A stretch of 64,000 nt of DNA from contig JAQYET010000028.1 of the NCBI GenBank assembly GCA_028723525.1, positions 1 through 64,000 of the forward strand, written 5' to 3'. The position numbers were made by a program, and so were the translations under genes. Of the stretch, positions 16,557 through 24,271 are shown one piece after another. Each line of letters opens with the position of its first letter. Positions within the stretch are counted from its first letter, which is position 1. The notes below the pieces were generated by a model, which was given only the letters and a program-made list of their open reading frames with translations, was not told where the DNA came from and made no database searches. The DNA is from Prevotellaceae bacterium (GTDB taxonomy: Bacteria; Bacteroidota; Bacteroidia; Bacteroidales; Bacteroidaceae).

Positions 16557-17489
16557 TCAGATTGTTTGCAGGTAGCGTTCGGCTTCAAGTGCCGCCTTGC
16601 ATCCCGTAGCGGCTGCAACCACAGCCTGACGGTAGGTCGGGTCACACACATCGCCGGCAACGAAAAGTCCCGGAGTGCGGGTCTGCTGGGTGTTTCCAAC
16701 CGTGCAGATATATCCTACCTCATCAGTATCCACCCACTTACGGAACACTTCGCTGTTGGGAGTGTGACCGATTGCGAGGAAGAAGCCGTCGATTGCCACA
16801 TCGTAGTGCTGCTCGTCTGCCTCTCCTTTGCGCTTCACCACGTGCATACCCTCCACTCCGTTCTCGCCGTAAAGTCCGGTGGCGTTGTGTTCAAAGAGTA
16901 TTTCGATGTTCTCGGTAGCCATGACCCGCTCCTGCATAATCTTCGAAGCGCGGAGGAAAGGCTTGCGTACCACAAGGTAAACCTTGGTGCAGAGCTGGGC
17001 AAGATAGAGCGCATCCTCACACGCGGTGTCGCCTCCGCCTACCACTGCCGTAACCTTCTTGCGATAGAAAAAGCCGTCGCAGGTGGCGCATCCAGACACT
17101 CCTCGCCCGTTATACTTCACCTCATCGGGCAGACCGAGGTATTTCGCCGATGCTCCGGTGGCAATAATCACCGTGTCTGCCTCTATCTTCTCTCCGTCGT
17201 CGAGGGTCACAACGGCAGGTTTGTTGCTGAAATCCACATCGGTAACGACGCCCGACATGATTTCCGCGCCGAAGCGTTCGGCCTGCTGCTGCATCTCCAT
17301 CATCATCTGGTTGGCATCCACTCCGTCGGGATAACCCGGGAAATTCTCCACTATGGTTGTCTGTGTGAGCTGTCCTCCCATTTGCAAACCACACACCACT
17401 ACAGGGCACAGATTGGCTCTGCCGGCATAAATGGCAGCGGTGTATCCTGCCGGACCGCTACCCACTATCAAGCATTTTGTATGTTTCAT
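16557..17489 (-). CDS. trxB: Thioredoxin reductase
   Basis: A 310-residue FAD/NADPH enzyme that reduces thioredoxin. It has the FAD motif GSGPAGYTAAIYAGRA (about 10-25), the redox-active CATC (134-137), the NADPH motif GGGDTACEDALYL and the C-terminal FAD motif TPGLFVAGDVCDPTYRQAVVAAATGC. The length is standard. The glutathione-peroxidase-family gene lies 58 nt upstream on the same strand, and such peroxidases in bacteria often take electrons from thioredoxin, so the two may form one oxidative-stress unit (inference). Confidence 0.97.
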   Translation of the reverse strand: MKHTKCLIVGSGPAGYTAAIYAGRANLCPVVVCGLQMGGQLTQTTIVENFPGYPDGVDANQMMMEMQQQAERFGAEIMSGVVTDVDFSNKPAVVTLDDGEKIEADTVIIATGASAKYLGLPDEVKYNGRGVSGCATCDGFFYRKKVTAVVGGGDTACEDALYLAQLCTKVYLVVRKPFLRASKIMQERVMATENIEILFEHNATGLYGENGVEGMHVVKRKGEADEQHYDVAIDGFFLAIGHTPNSEVFRKWVDTDEVGYICTVGNTQQTRTPGLFVAGDVCDPTYRQAVVAAATGCKAALEAERYLQTI

Positions 17490-17547
17490 AATCTCTTTGT
17501 CGCCCCTCCTCTGCCGGTATCCGCCGCATAAGATTGGGGCTTTCGTT

Positions 17548-18096
17548 TTATAATAGTTCTACAATTTGTTTCTCTATGTTCTCGATTTTCTCTGTAGGTT
17601 CGAAGCGTGCAACCACCTGTCCTTTCTTATTGACGAGAAACTTGGTGAAATTCCACTTTATGTCTGCCTTCTCCTTGTAGTCAGGGTCTGCCTCGCTGAG
17701 TATCTTGTCGAGTACCGACGCTATAGGATGTGACATGTCCCAACCGGCAAATCCCTTCTGCTCTTTGAGGAATTTATACAGTGGTTCGGCGTCCTCTCCG
17801 TTCACTTTAATCTTCTTGAAGCGCGAAAATTTTGTTCCGTATGTCAGTTTGCAGAAGTTGTGTATGCTCTCATCGGTGCCCGGAGCCTGTTGTCCGAACT
17901 GATTGCACGGGAAGTCGAGTATTTCAAATCCTTGTGAGTGGTACTTTTCATAAAGTTTTTCCAACTCCTCATACTGCGGAGTGAAACCGCACTTCGTTGC
18001 TGTGTTGACAATCAATAACACTTCGTTGGCATACTCCTTCAGCGACACCATGCCACCCTTTCTGTCCTTGACAGAGAAATCATAAACTGTTCTCAT
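17548..18096 (-). CDS. Glutathione peroxidase family protein (Cys type)
   Basis: A 182-residue thioredoxin-fold peroxidase. The peroxidatic residue is cysteine (C36 in NTATKCGFTPQY), not selenocysteine; the second conserved motif is LDFPCNQFGQQAPG (C64, Q69/Q70) and the catalytic Trp-Asn pair is IKWNFTKFLV. No signal peptide is present, so it is cytoplasmic. Bacterial members of this kind mostly use thioredoxin rather than glutathione, and trxB follows directly. A -7 box lies at 18136-18143, and a perfect 13-bp inverted repeat lies just upstream of it. Confidence 0.95.
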   Translation of the reverse strand: MRTVYDFSVKDRKGGMVSLKEYANEVLLIVNTATKCGFTPQYEELEKLYEKYHSQGFEILDFPCNQFGQQAPGTDESIHNFCKLTYGTKFSRFKKIKVNGEDAEPLYKFLKEQKGFAGWDMSHPIASVLDKILSEADPDYKEKADIKWNFTKFLVNKKGQVVARFEPTEKIENIEKQIVELL

Positions 18097-18135
18097 TTTT
18101 TATTAAATGTAATTTATTGCATTAGAATTACTTTG

Positions 18136-18143
18136 CAAAGGTA
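18136..18143 (-). promoter_or_regulatory. -7 element for the peroxidase/trxB genes
   Basis: Minus-strand TACCTTTG lies 40 nt before the peroxidase ATG. No TTTG is seen at the expected -33 position, which is instead occupied by the inverted repeat at 18149-18183. Confidence 0.55.
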
Positions 18144-18148
18144 AGAAA

Positions 18149-18183
18149 AAAACTGTCAATGGCTTAATCACATTGACAGTTTT
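18149..18183. promoter_or_regulatory. 13-bp perfect inverted repeat beside the peroxidase promoter
   Basis: AAAACTGTCAATG (18149-18161) and CATTGACAGTTTT (18171-18183) are exact reverse complements around a 9-nt loop, with T/A runs on both sides. No gene ends here in either direction, and the repeat covers the spacer and -33 region of the peroxidase promoter. An operator is possible; a bidirectional terminator structure is the alternative. Confidence 0.6.
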
Positions 18184-18370
18184 AGTTTTTTTAAGGACTT
18201 GATGAGAAACGGAAGCGGAGGAACAGGGTTTCTGCAGCAAGTGAACTTTAGGTAATATACTACCCTACTGCTCCCCCACTCCCAACATCTCTGCTCATCC
18301 TACATTGAAACCCGAATAGGGATTTCCCTCATACATTATGGATATTCCTACTTCTTTTTCGGGAAAACGA

Positions 18371-18403
18371 TTTCTATCTTTTATGAAAAAATCACTATCT
18401 TTG
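18371..18403 (+). promoter_or_regulatory. Promoter of the 18434 lipoprotein
   Basis: TATCTTTG (18396-18403) is a perfect -7 box, with TTTC (18371-18374) 21 nt upstream. Confidence 0.6.
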
Positions 18404-18433
18404 CAGCAAAGAAACAATTAAATCAAACAAATT

Positions 18434-19033
18434 ATGAAAAATGTTACTTCTAAGATTGCAATGGCAATGATAGCAATGGCAGCCATAATGCTCACCTCAT
18501 GCGAAGATGAAGACATCGCTTACAAGCTTTCCGAGTTCTCTTACAAAAACTGGGAAGGCAGGATTAGCACTTACTACTACGACCGCTGGGGACTCACCGG
18601 CAACGACTATTACACGGTGATGATGTTCGAAAGCGACGACTACAGTATGACCAAGGGGCACGGAATGGAGGTGGATTACGACGTGAACGACCGTTACGGC
18701 AACTATTGGTACAGCCAATTTGTCTGGAGAGTGGACAACGGAGTAATCGAACTGTTATATGACGACACCCGATATAAGCCGATTTACATCTACGATTACA
18801 CGCTGTCAGACAACTATTTCTCGGGCTACATGGATGACGGAACCAGCAAGGACATAGAGTTCAATCTGAGGTCGATAGGTTATTTCGACTGGAGCAGATA
18901 TTATTACTACCACGCGCCATCCTATCCTTCACCAAAGATGATGCCGGGCGAAAAGGGCAAAGCCGGCGGCGAGAGAGTCAGGTTTGGAAGTAAGGGAAGT
19001 TTCGTGAAGGCTCCGGAGCGTATGGCAGAGTAG
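18434..19033 (+). CDS. Small lipoprotein of unknown function
   Basis: A 199-residue protein with a lipoprotein signal peptide (MKNVTSKIAMAMIAMAAIMLTSC; the lipid-bearing cysteine is C23). The mature part is acidic after the cysteine (EDEDIA, a pattern linked to surface export of Bacteroidota lipoproteins) and unusually rich in Tyr, Trp and Asp (ISTYYYDRWGLTGNDYYTVMMF, given here as motif fragments). The last ~30 residues are basic and Gly/Ala-rich. No known domain is recognised; a small beta-barrel or lipocalin-like fold is a guess. It is monocistronic, with its own promoter and a strong hairpin terminator at 19081. Confidence 0.8.
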   Translation: MKNVTSKIAMAMIAMAAIMLTSCEDEDIAYKLSEFSYKNWEGRISTYYYDRWGLTGNDYYTVMMFESDDYSMTKGHGMEVDYDVNDRYGNYWYSQFVWRVDNGVIELLYDDTRYKPIYIYDYTLSDNYFSGYMDDGTSKDIEFNLRSIGYFDWSRYYYYHAPSYPSPKMMPGEKGKAGGERVRFGSKGSFVKAPERMAE

Positions 19034-19080
19034 TCAGCCGACGGAATATATTAGCCGGCACACGGCAGACATGAAACAAT

Positions 19081-19121
19081 CAGTCCCCCGAAAAGTCAGA
19101 CAGCGACTTTTCGGGGGACTG
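19081..19121. terminator. Strong convergent terminator hairpin
   Basis: CAGTCCCCCGAAAAGTC (19081-19097) pairs perfectly with GACTTTTCGGGGGACTG (19105-19121), a 17-bp stem with a 7-nt loop. It lies between the lipoprotein stop (19033) and the convergent dehydrogenase stop (19154). There is no long T-run, but the stem is very stable, so it may serve both strands. Confidence 0.75.
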
Positions 19122-19153
19122 CCGTTTGTGCCCTTGACGTGCCTGCCATGATG

Positions 19154-20395
19154 TCAGTCGCGCCTGAAGATGTCGCGTGTATATACTTTCTCGCGAACGT
19201 CGTCGAGCGATGTGTCGTATCGGTTGGCGATGATGGCTTGGCTCATTTGCTTGAATTTGGCGAGGTCGTTGACCACCTTGCTGCCGAAGAATGTGCTGCC
19301 GTCCTCGAGTGTCGGTTCGTAGATAACCACCTGTGCGCCCTTTGCCTTGATGCGTTTCATCACACCCTGTATGCTCGATTGGCGGAAATTGTCCGAATTA
19401 CTCTTCATTGTGAGGCGATATACTCCCACCACCACCGAGCGTTCTTCGCCCGGATTGTAGTCGCCACGGTTGTAATAGTCGTAATATCCGGCTTTCTTCA
19501 GAACACGGTCGGCAATGAAATCCTTGCGCGTGCGATTGCTTTCCACTATCGCTTCGATGAGGTTTTCGGGCACGTCGCGGTAGTTTGCGAGCAGTTGTTT
19601 GGTGTCTTTCGGGAGACAGTAGCCTCCATAGCCAAACGACGGATTGTTATACTGGTCGCCGATGCGCGGGTCGAGACACACGCCCTTGATGATAGATGCC
19701 GTGTCGAGTCCTTTCATCTCGGCGTATGTATCGAGTTCGTTGAAGTAGCTCACGCGCAGAGCGAGATAGGTATTGGCAAAGAGTTTCACCGCCTCAGCCT
19801 CCGTAAGTCCCATGAAAAGCGTCTCAACATCGGTTTTTATCGCCCCCTCTTTCAGCAGCGAAGCGAAGTCATGAGCCACGCCGACGAGTCTTTCATCGCC
19901 TGTCACAGTGCCAATGATGATGCGCGAGGGATAGAGATTGTCATAAAGCGCACGGCTTTCGCGCAGAAACTCCGGTGCGAAAATGATGTTCTGTGAGTTG
20001 TATTTCTCGCGCACATGCTCGCAGAAACCCACCGGTATGGTGCTTTTTATAACCATTATCGCATCGGGGTTAACTCTCGTCACCAGTTCTATAACCGACT
20101 CCACTGCCGAGGTGTCGAAGAAATCCAACTGCGAATCGTAGTTTGTCGGGGTGGCTATCACCACATACTCTGCCGCACGGTATGCCCCCTCTGCATCGAG
20201 GGTGGCACGCAGGTGGAGTTCTTTCTCCGCGAGGAACTCCTCAAGTTCGCGGTCTGCAATGGGCGACCGGCGGCGATTTACCATGTCAACCTTCTCCTTA
20301 ACCACGTCAACTGCCGTGACATCATTGTGTTGCGCAAGCAGTGTTGCTATTGAAAGACCGACATATCCTGTGCCGGCTACTGCAATTTTTCTCAT
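19154..20395 (-). CDS. ugd: UDP-glucose 6-dehydrogenase
   Basis: A 413-residue NAD-dependent nucleotide-sugar dehydrogenase that oxidises UDP-glucose (or a close relative) to the uronate. It has the Rossmann motif [10 protein letters not shown] (residues 6-15), IATPTNYD, the segment IKSTIPVGF, the family block [24 protein letters not shown] and the catalytic cysteine in [15 protein letters not shown]. It supplies uronic acid for capsule or exopolysaccharide. It is last in a minus-strand group after Wzi and a small lipoprotein (9-nt gap), which fits capsule biogenesis. UDP-ManNAc dehydrogenase is a less likely alternative. Confidence 0.93.
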   Translation of the reverse strand: MRKIAVAGTGYVGLSIATLLAQHNDVTAVDVVKEKVDMVNRRRSPIADRELEEFLAEKELHLRATLDAEGAYRAAEYVVIATPTNYDSQLDFFDTSAVESVIELVTRVNPDAIMVIKSTIPVGFCEHVREKYNSQNIIFAPEFLRESRALYDNLYPSRIIIGTVTGDERLVGVAHDFASLLKEGAIKTDVETLFMGLTEAEAVKLFANTYLALRVSYFNELDTYAEMKGLDTASIIKGVCLDPRIGDQYNNPSFGYGGYCLPKDTKQLLANYRDVPENLIEAIVESNRTRKDFIADRVLKKAGYYDYYNRGDYNPGEERSVVVGVYRLTMKSNSDNFRQSSIQGVMKRIKAKGAQVVIYEPTLEDGSTFFGSKVVNDLAKFKQMSQAIIANRYDTSLDDVREKVYTRDIFRRD

Positions 20396-20404
20396 ATTCT
20401 GACT

Positions 20405-20860
20405 TTACATTTTTTTGAAATGAAGTTTCAATTTCTCTGTGGCAAGCCTCATCGTACCGGATTTAAGCATCTCTATTTTGAAACCCTGCTCCAACGAATC
20501 CAACCCAAATGGGGCGAGAAGCGTGGCATCATCAACCGCGGTGTCTCCCACACTGCGGTCGTGAACGAACGGTGCATAGAGGCGCAGCATGCTGTTTGTC
20601 TCCTCGAAACGGAACGAGAAGTCGCATGAAGTGTTGTCACGGTCGCTGATATTGATGATTTTTGCCTGTATTCCCCAGAACACTCTCCGCTGCGACATGT
20701 CGCATTTGCCGCCGCTACTGATGGTGTCAACCTCCATGAGATGCCAGTAGCCGTCGAGTTTCCCGTTGCCCGATGTTTCCAGCGTGCAACCCGAAATCAC
20801 TGCCGAAACGACGACGAGCATCGGCAGCACGAATGTATATATGGTGTTTCTTTTATTCAT
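20405..20860 (-). CDS. Lipocalin-like lipoprotein of unknown function
   Basis: About 151 residues from the ATG at 20860 (MNKRNTIYTFVLPMLVVVSA), a lipoprotein signal with the cysteine in VISGCTLE. The mature domain begins LDGYWHLMEVDTI, the typical first strand of small lipocalin-like lipoproteins of Bacteroidota, and ends LATEKLKLHFKKM. An in-frame extension upstream to 20968 overlaps the Wzi gene and is rejected. It lies between Wzi (8 nt) and ugd (9 nt), so it is co-transcribed with capsule genes. Its role is unknown. Confidence 0.8.
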   Translation of the reverse strand: MNKRNTIYTFVLPMLVVVSAVISGCTLETSGNGKLDGYWHLMEVDTISSGGKCDMSQRRVFWGIQAKIINISDRDNTSCDFSFRFEETNSMLRLYAPFVHDRSVGDTAVDDATLLAPFGLDSLEQGFKIEMLKSGTMRLATEKLKLHFKKM

Positions 20861-20868
20861 TCCGTTTG

Positions 20869-22431
20869 CTATCTTAACAGTCCTGACTTGCTTATCGTAA
20901 TCTGCACGCCATAGTTGTGCCCCAGCAGGCTGCCCATGTCGGCTCCGAACGCGCCCTTGACAAGCCATCCGCGGAGTTTTCCGTCGAACTTATACGTTGC
21001 CTCAGCCAGCACACTGACGTTGTGACGGGGCTTGACAAACGGCGAGTCGTAGGTTCCGAGACCTTCCTGATAGGTGGCAAGAACGCGGTAGAAGAGATTT
21101 TCGTTAGGCTCACCGCTCACGCCCAGATGAAAAGCCTGCATGCGGTTGTTTTTCACTTCCACCGTTCCGTCGTCATTGTATATCGGCGAACGGTAGAGCG
21201 GATTGCCAATCACCTGCCCCCAATGCTGCCAACCGGGATAGATGTGGTGGTTGTAAAAGTTGTCTCTGCCGCCGATGTGGTCGCTAAGGGTCTGTGTATG
21301 GTCGTGATAAACCGGACCGCTCTGATACTTTGAATACACGTATTCCAACACCACTCCCTTCAACCAGTTGTTGTATTTATAGTGGAAGTCGATGCCGAGC
21401 ATTCTGTCTTTGAGGCTGTAAACCAAGAAACGCTTTTTCTTCTTCTCGTTCCACTCTTCGCCCGTTCCGTATCCGTCGTAGTCTAAATGGAACATTCCCG
21501 AATGGTCTTCGAAATATTTGTCGGAGTAGATACCTAACTGCCAAGCATCGGCGTCGTAGTTTATGCGCAGCAACCACGAGCCCAAGATGTTGCCTTCATC
21601 ATTACGATAGACCACCTCATCGACATCTCCTCCATCGGGCACGAGGGCATGCCAATACGCACTGAAGGCTGTGGAGTTCTTCATTACTTCAACCGTGCCG
21701 TCAGACTTCGGTCGGTATCGCGTGCCGCCAAACTGTGATGCCATTTCCAGACCGCCCTCCACCGACAGGGCGAAGAAAGCATCTTCGTTGCCCACTTTCA
21801 GGTATAACGCCTTGCTGTGATAGAGCACATCGTCGGTGTATTGTTTCTTTCGCCGGGTGAAATCGTGCTGCCAACCGTCGTCGGTGAACCTGCCGTATGC
21901 TATATGTCCTTTCAAATGAAGCCACTCGCGGGTGTGCGGCACAGTCCAATATCCGGGCAGCGACAGTCTCACCTGAGGTATGGGACGGGCATTTATGCCG
22001 AATGTCTGGCTGCCGCTTGATAGCGTGTCGTCCTTCATCTGCATGCAGTCATACTTGCTTCCCGCCGTGAGCGCGCCGCTGCGCCACCTCAACTCGGCAT
22101 ACGCCTGCTGCACGACGAAGCCTGCCGTGTGGTTGTAAGGCACGGCAACGTCAACACCGTAGCCCACGCCCCAGTGCCTGCCGGAATCTGTGCTGAGCGG
22201 TCTTTCCACCGTGGCACGCACATACCCGTTGTTCTTGTCAAGGCTGCTAAGCCCGTATTTGTTGGCATTGAGCCATAGCGGGGTGATGTTGCGCGAGAAC
22301 GAACCCTGCGCCTCCACCGCGTATTTCACTCCTTGGGATATATCTTTTTTCGTTTTTCCTCCACTGCCCTGTGCCTGAGCCGTAAAAGAGCTGGCAATCA
22401 TCAGCAGGAGGATGATAACGTTTTTATTCAT
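20869..22431 (-). CDS. Capsule assembly protein, Wzi family
   Basis: An outer-membrane beta-barrel of 520 residues from the ATG at 22431. The signal peptide is MNKNVIILLLMIASSFTAQAQ. The barrel shows alternating aromatic strands and Wzi-family features such as the N-terminal GSFSRNITPLWLNANKYGLSSL and the segment GIDFHYKYNNWLKGVVLEYVYSKYQSGP (split across two strands). Wzi proteins anchor capsule or organise surface polysaccharide. An in-frame ATG 8 codons earlier (22455) is less likely. It heads the Wzi-lipoprotein-ugd group; a -7 box lies at 22546-22553. Confidence 0.88.
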   Translation of the reverse strand: MNKNVIILLLMIASSFTAQAQGSGGKTKKDISQGVKYAVEAQGSFSRNITPLWLNANKYGLSSLDKNNGYVRATVERPLSTDSGRHWGVGYGVDVAVPYNHTAGFVVQQAYAELRWRSGALTAGSKYDCMQMKDDTLSSGSQTFGINARPIPQVRLSLPGYWTVPHTREWLHLKGHIAYGRFTDDGWQHDFTRRKKQYTDDVLYHSKALYLKVGNEDAFFALSVEGGLEMASQFGGTRYRPKSDGTVEVMKNSTAFSAYWHALVPDGGDVDEVVYRNDEGNILGSWLLRINYDADAWQLGIYSDKYFEDHSGMFHLDYDGYGTGEEWNEKKKKRFLVYSLKDRMLGIDFHYKYNNWLKGVVLEYVYSKYQSGPVYHDHTQTLSDHIGGRDNFYNHHIYPGWQHWGQVIGNPLYRSPIYNDDGTVEVKNNRMQAFHLGVSGEPNENLFYRVLATYQEGLGTYDSPFVKPRHNVSVLAEATYKFDGKLRGWLVKGAFGADMGSLLGHNYGVQITISKSGLLR

Positions 22432-22545
22432 AAAAACATAATAAACTTTCCTCACATCAAATAATATAACGTATCAGCATGCGTTTTTATTATTATCGCG
22501 GAGAATTTATTTCGTCGCATCACACAACATTATGCAGAGGGGATG

Positions 22546-22553
22546 CAAAGATA
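22546..22553 (-). promoter_or_regulatory. -7 element for the Wzi operon
   Basis: Minus-strand TATCTTTG lies 114 nt before the Wzi start. No clear TTTG is found at -33. Confidence 0.45.
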
Positions 22554-22696
22554 TGAAATAAATCTGTCAGTAAAAAGTTTATTGCTAACAAACTTGTCAC
22601 TTTCGTGGCTTTGCATGCTACGGCGACAATCAGAAGTGGCTTAGTGATTGCCCGGAGGTGTCCTTTGGCTGTGAGTAAGGATAGGTATGGGAAAGT

Positions 22697-22777
22697 AAAA
22701 TCGCCGAGATTACCAGGTAAAATCGCCGAAATTGGTTTGCAAAATCGGCAAAATTGCGGAGTAAAACCGCCGATTTT
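22697..22777. repeat. 81-bp four-core repeat array, copy B
   Basis: Cores start at 22697, 22719, 22741 and 22763: AAAATCGCCGAGATT, AAAATCGCCGAAATT, AAAATCGGCAAAATT and AAAACCGCCGATTTT. Spacers are ACCAGGT, GGTTTGC and GCGGAGT. The last core plus its flanks forms a perfect 11-bp hairpin, GCGGAGTAAAA (22756-22766) with TTTTACTCCGC (22774-22784). It lies between two minus-strand genes (5' of Wzi, 3' of the nuclease). Confidence 0.9.
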
Positions 22778-22888
22778 ACTCCGCAATATATATCCTCGCG
22801 GATTACGAAAGCATTGCTTACGCCTGCCGATATGCCACGAAACAGTTTTTAAGACGCGCCCCGAGAGGGTGTTTCGGGGCAGCGGAAA

Positions 22889-23794
22889 TCAGTTCATGCC
22901 CCACGCCTGAAGCGAATAAGCGGCTTCAACCTTGTTCTCTTCATCATCGGGCAGGTTGCAGAAGAAGTCGATACCGGTGAGGCGTTCCAGTTCGTCGATG
23001 CTCTTGACATACTTCGTGAGTTTGTCGCTTCGGCGGTCTTTGTTCTCGTTTTCCATCCAGAAACCGATGGCACGGTAGCCGAGTGAGTTCTTCAGCAGCA
23101 AGGCGCAGAAGAAATACTTTGGCACTATCAACTTGCCCTTGATGCGTGTTATTATATTGTTCTCGTTGTCTATGGTGCCTCCCTTGCATACATACAGCAC
23201 GTCGGTGTTGTTTGTCGGAACCCATGCCTTGCGTATCTTGCTCTCGAGTTTTTCCCAAATACCGGCATTGAAGAGATTATACTGCGGCTGCATGTTGGAC
23301 AGGAAGAAAGTCTGGTAGTTTGCTTCCTCCGAATATTGACGGTCTGCCGAGGGACATATATGCCCGTGGTCGAAGCCGGACCTGTAGAAATAGTCGGCTT
23401 CCAAATAGTAGTTGTGCTTCGCCAGTTCGGGGTCGAAAGGATAGCCGTTGACTTGTGTGTCGTAGCGTCCGGCATTACCTTGATAGCCTTTTCGCATCTG
23501 ATAGCACGACCAACGCTGCGACTTCTTGTCAATGTCCCATTCCAAGGCGTAATTCACACCGTATGAGTCGGCTGTGGAGTGCACCACTACGAAGTTGTTT
23601 CCACCCTGCTGCAGTCGCGGAAACTCAAGTCGCGCAACCTCTGCCGGGATGCCGGGCTTGATTACATTCTTGTTTTGGTTTGATTGCGTTGATGTTCCTC
23701 CCCCGCCCGGTGTAGGCTCATCGCCGTCGCCACCGCAGCCCGACAGGGCAATCATAACGACAGCCATAAGCGCAAGAAGTTTTCTTAAAGTCAT
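22889..23794 (-). CDS. DNA/RNA non-specific endonuclease lipoprotein
   Basis: A 301-residue exported nuclease. The lipoprotein signal is MTLRKLLALMAVVMIALSGC (C20), followed by a Gly/Thr/Asn-rich linker to about residue 47. The catalytic domain has the betabetaalpha-metal core: YRSGFDHGHICPSADRQ, in which the usual DRGH is DHGH, then QTFFLSNMQPQYNLFNAGIWEKLE with the metal-binding Asn. The fold is that of Serratia/NucA-type nucleases that cut DNA and RNA. It would act at the cell surface or in the periplasm. It lies next to OB-fold lipoproteins and a receptor, supporting a nucleic-acid-use locus. Confidence 0.9.
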   Translation of the reverse strand: MTLRKLLALMAVVMIALSGCGGDGDEPTPGGGGTSTQSNQNKNVIKPGIPAEVARLEFPRLQQGGNNFVVVHSTADSYGVNYALEWDIDKKSQRWSCYQMRKGYQGNAGRYDTQVNGYPFDPELAKHNYYLEADYFYRSGFDHGHICPSADRQYSEEANYQTFFLSNMQPQYNLFNAGIWEKLESKIRKAWVPTNNTDVLYVCKGGTIDNENNIITRIKGKLIVPKYFFCALLLKNSLGYRAIGFWMENENKDRRSDKLTKYVKSIDELERLTGIDFFCNLPDDEENKVEAAYSLQAWGMN

Positions 23795-23825
23795 AATATA
23801 AGTTTCTTAGTTAAATAAAAGACAA

Positions 23826-23865
23826 AACGTGCCGGAGTGTATATGCAACTACACTCTGACACGTT
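23826..23865 (-). terminator. Terminator of the L31 gene
   Basis: AACGTGCCGGAGTGT (23826-23840) pairs with ACACTCTGACACGTT (23851-23865) with one mismatch and one wobble. On the minus strand it is followed by the T-rich TTGTCTTTTATTT. It lies 40 nt after the L31 stop. Confidence 0.75.
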
Positions 23866-23905
23866 ATTTTTCCCCTTTGATACATATAAAAGGTATATAG
23901 TCCTG

Positions 23906-24160
23906 TTATTTGGCTGTGCTCTTTGCATAGCGGCTCATGAAGCGGTCAACGCGACCTGCCGTATCAACGAGCTTACTCTTACCGGTGTAGAACGGGTGAG
24001 AAGTATTTGAGATTTCCAACTTTACCACAGGGTATGTTTCTCCTTCAAATTCCACTGTCTCGTTAGCCTTACATGTAGATTTTGAGAGGAACATATCGCC
24101 GTTGGACATATCCTTAAATACGACGGGGCGATAGTTTTCTGGGTGAATACCTTTTTTCAT
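23906..24160 (-). CDS. rpmE2: 50S ribosomal protein L31 type B
   Basis: An 84-residue protein with the type-B L31 pattern: [17 protein letters not shown] at the start and [22 protein letters not shown] (split) toward the end. It has only one cysteine (C30), so it lacks the zinc-binding CxxC pairs of the type-A form and should work without zinc. It is monocistronic with a perfect promoter at 24224-24255 and a hairpin terminator at 23826-23865. It has no functional link to the nuclease and OB-fold genes around it. Confidence 0.97.
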   Translation of the reverse strand: MKKGIHPENYRPVVFKDMSNGDMFLSKSTCKANETVEFEGETYPVVKLEISNTSHPFYTGKSKLVDTAGRVDRFMSRYAKSTAK

Positions 24161-24216
24161 TTCTTTAAATTGATGTTATGTTTATACTAAATACTTTGTT
24201 TCGTCTCTATACGTTA

Positions 24217-24250
24217 CGGGCTGCAAAATTACGAATAATTCTGCAGCCCG
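24217..24250 (-). terminator. Hairpin after the OB-fold lipoprotein, inside the L31 promoter
   Basis: CGGGCTGCA (24217-24225) pairs perfectly with TGCAGCCCG (24242-24250). It lies 21 nt after the stop of the 24272 gene and could end that operon, although no T-run follows. The same bases make up the L31 promoter. Confidence 0.45.
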
Positions 24251-24255
24251 CCAAA
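24224..24255 (-). promoter_or_regulatory. Promoter of rpmE2
   Basis: Minus-strand TAATTTTG (24231-24224) matches TAnnTTTG, with TTTG (24255-24252) exactly 20 nt upstream. Confidence 0.75.
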
Positions 24256-24271
24256 TATTTACAACACTTTT

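Larger units (their letters stand above)
18097..18433. other. Divergent intergenic region
   Basis: This 337-nt stretch has no gene. It holds the -7 box of the peroxidase (18136-18143), a perfect inverted repeat (18149-18183) and the promoter of the lipoprotein at 18434. I see nothing recognisable in 18195-18365. Confidence 0.7.
22432..22888. other. Intergenic region with repeat array B
   Basis: These 457 nt have no credible gene. They hold the Wzi -7 box (22546-22553), repeat array B (22697-22777) with a GGATA box 13 nt outside each end, and a 7-bp GC-rich hairpin (GCCCCGA...TCGGGGC, 22858-22880) just after the nuclease stop codon, which could be its terminator but lacks a T-run. Confidence 0.7.

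Noticed and set aside
17548..18096. Selenocysteine in the glutathione peroxidase
   Set aside because: The peroxidatic position is a TGC cysteine codon, with no in-frame TGA.
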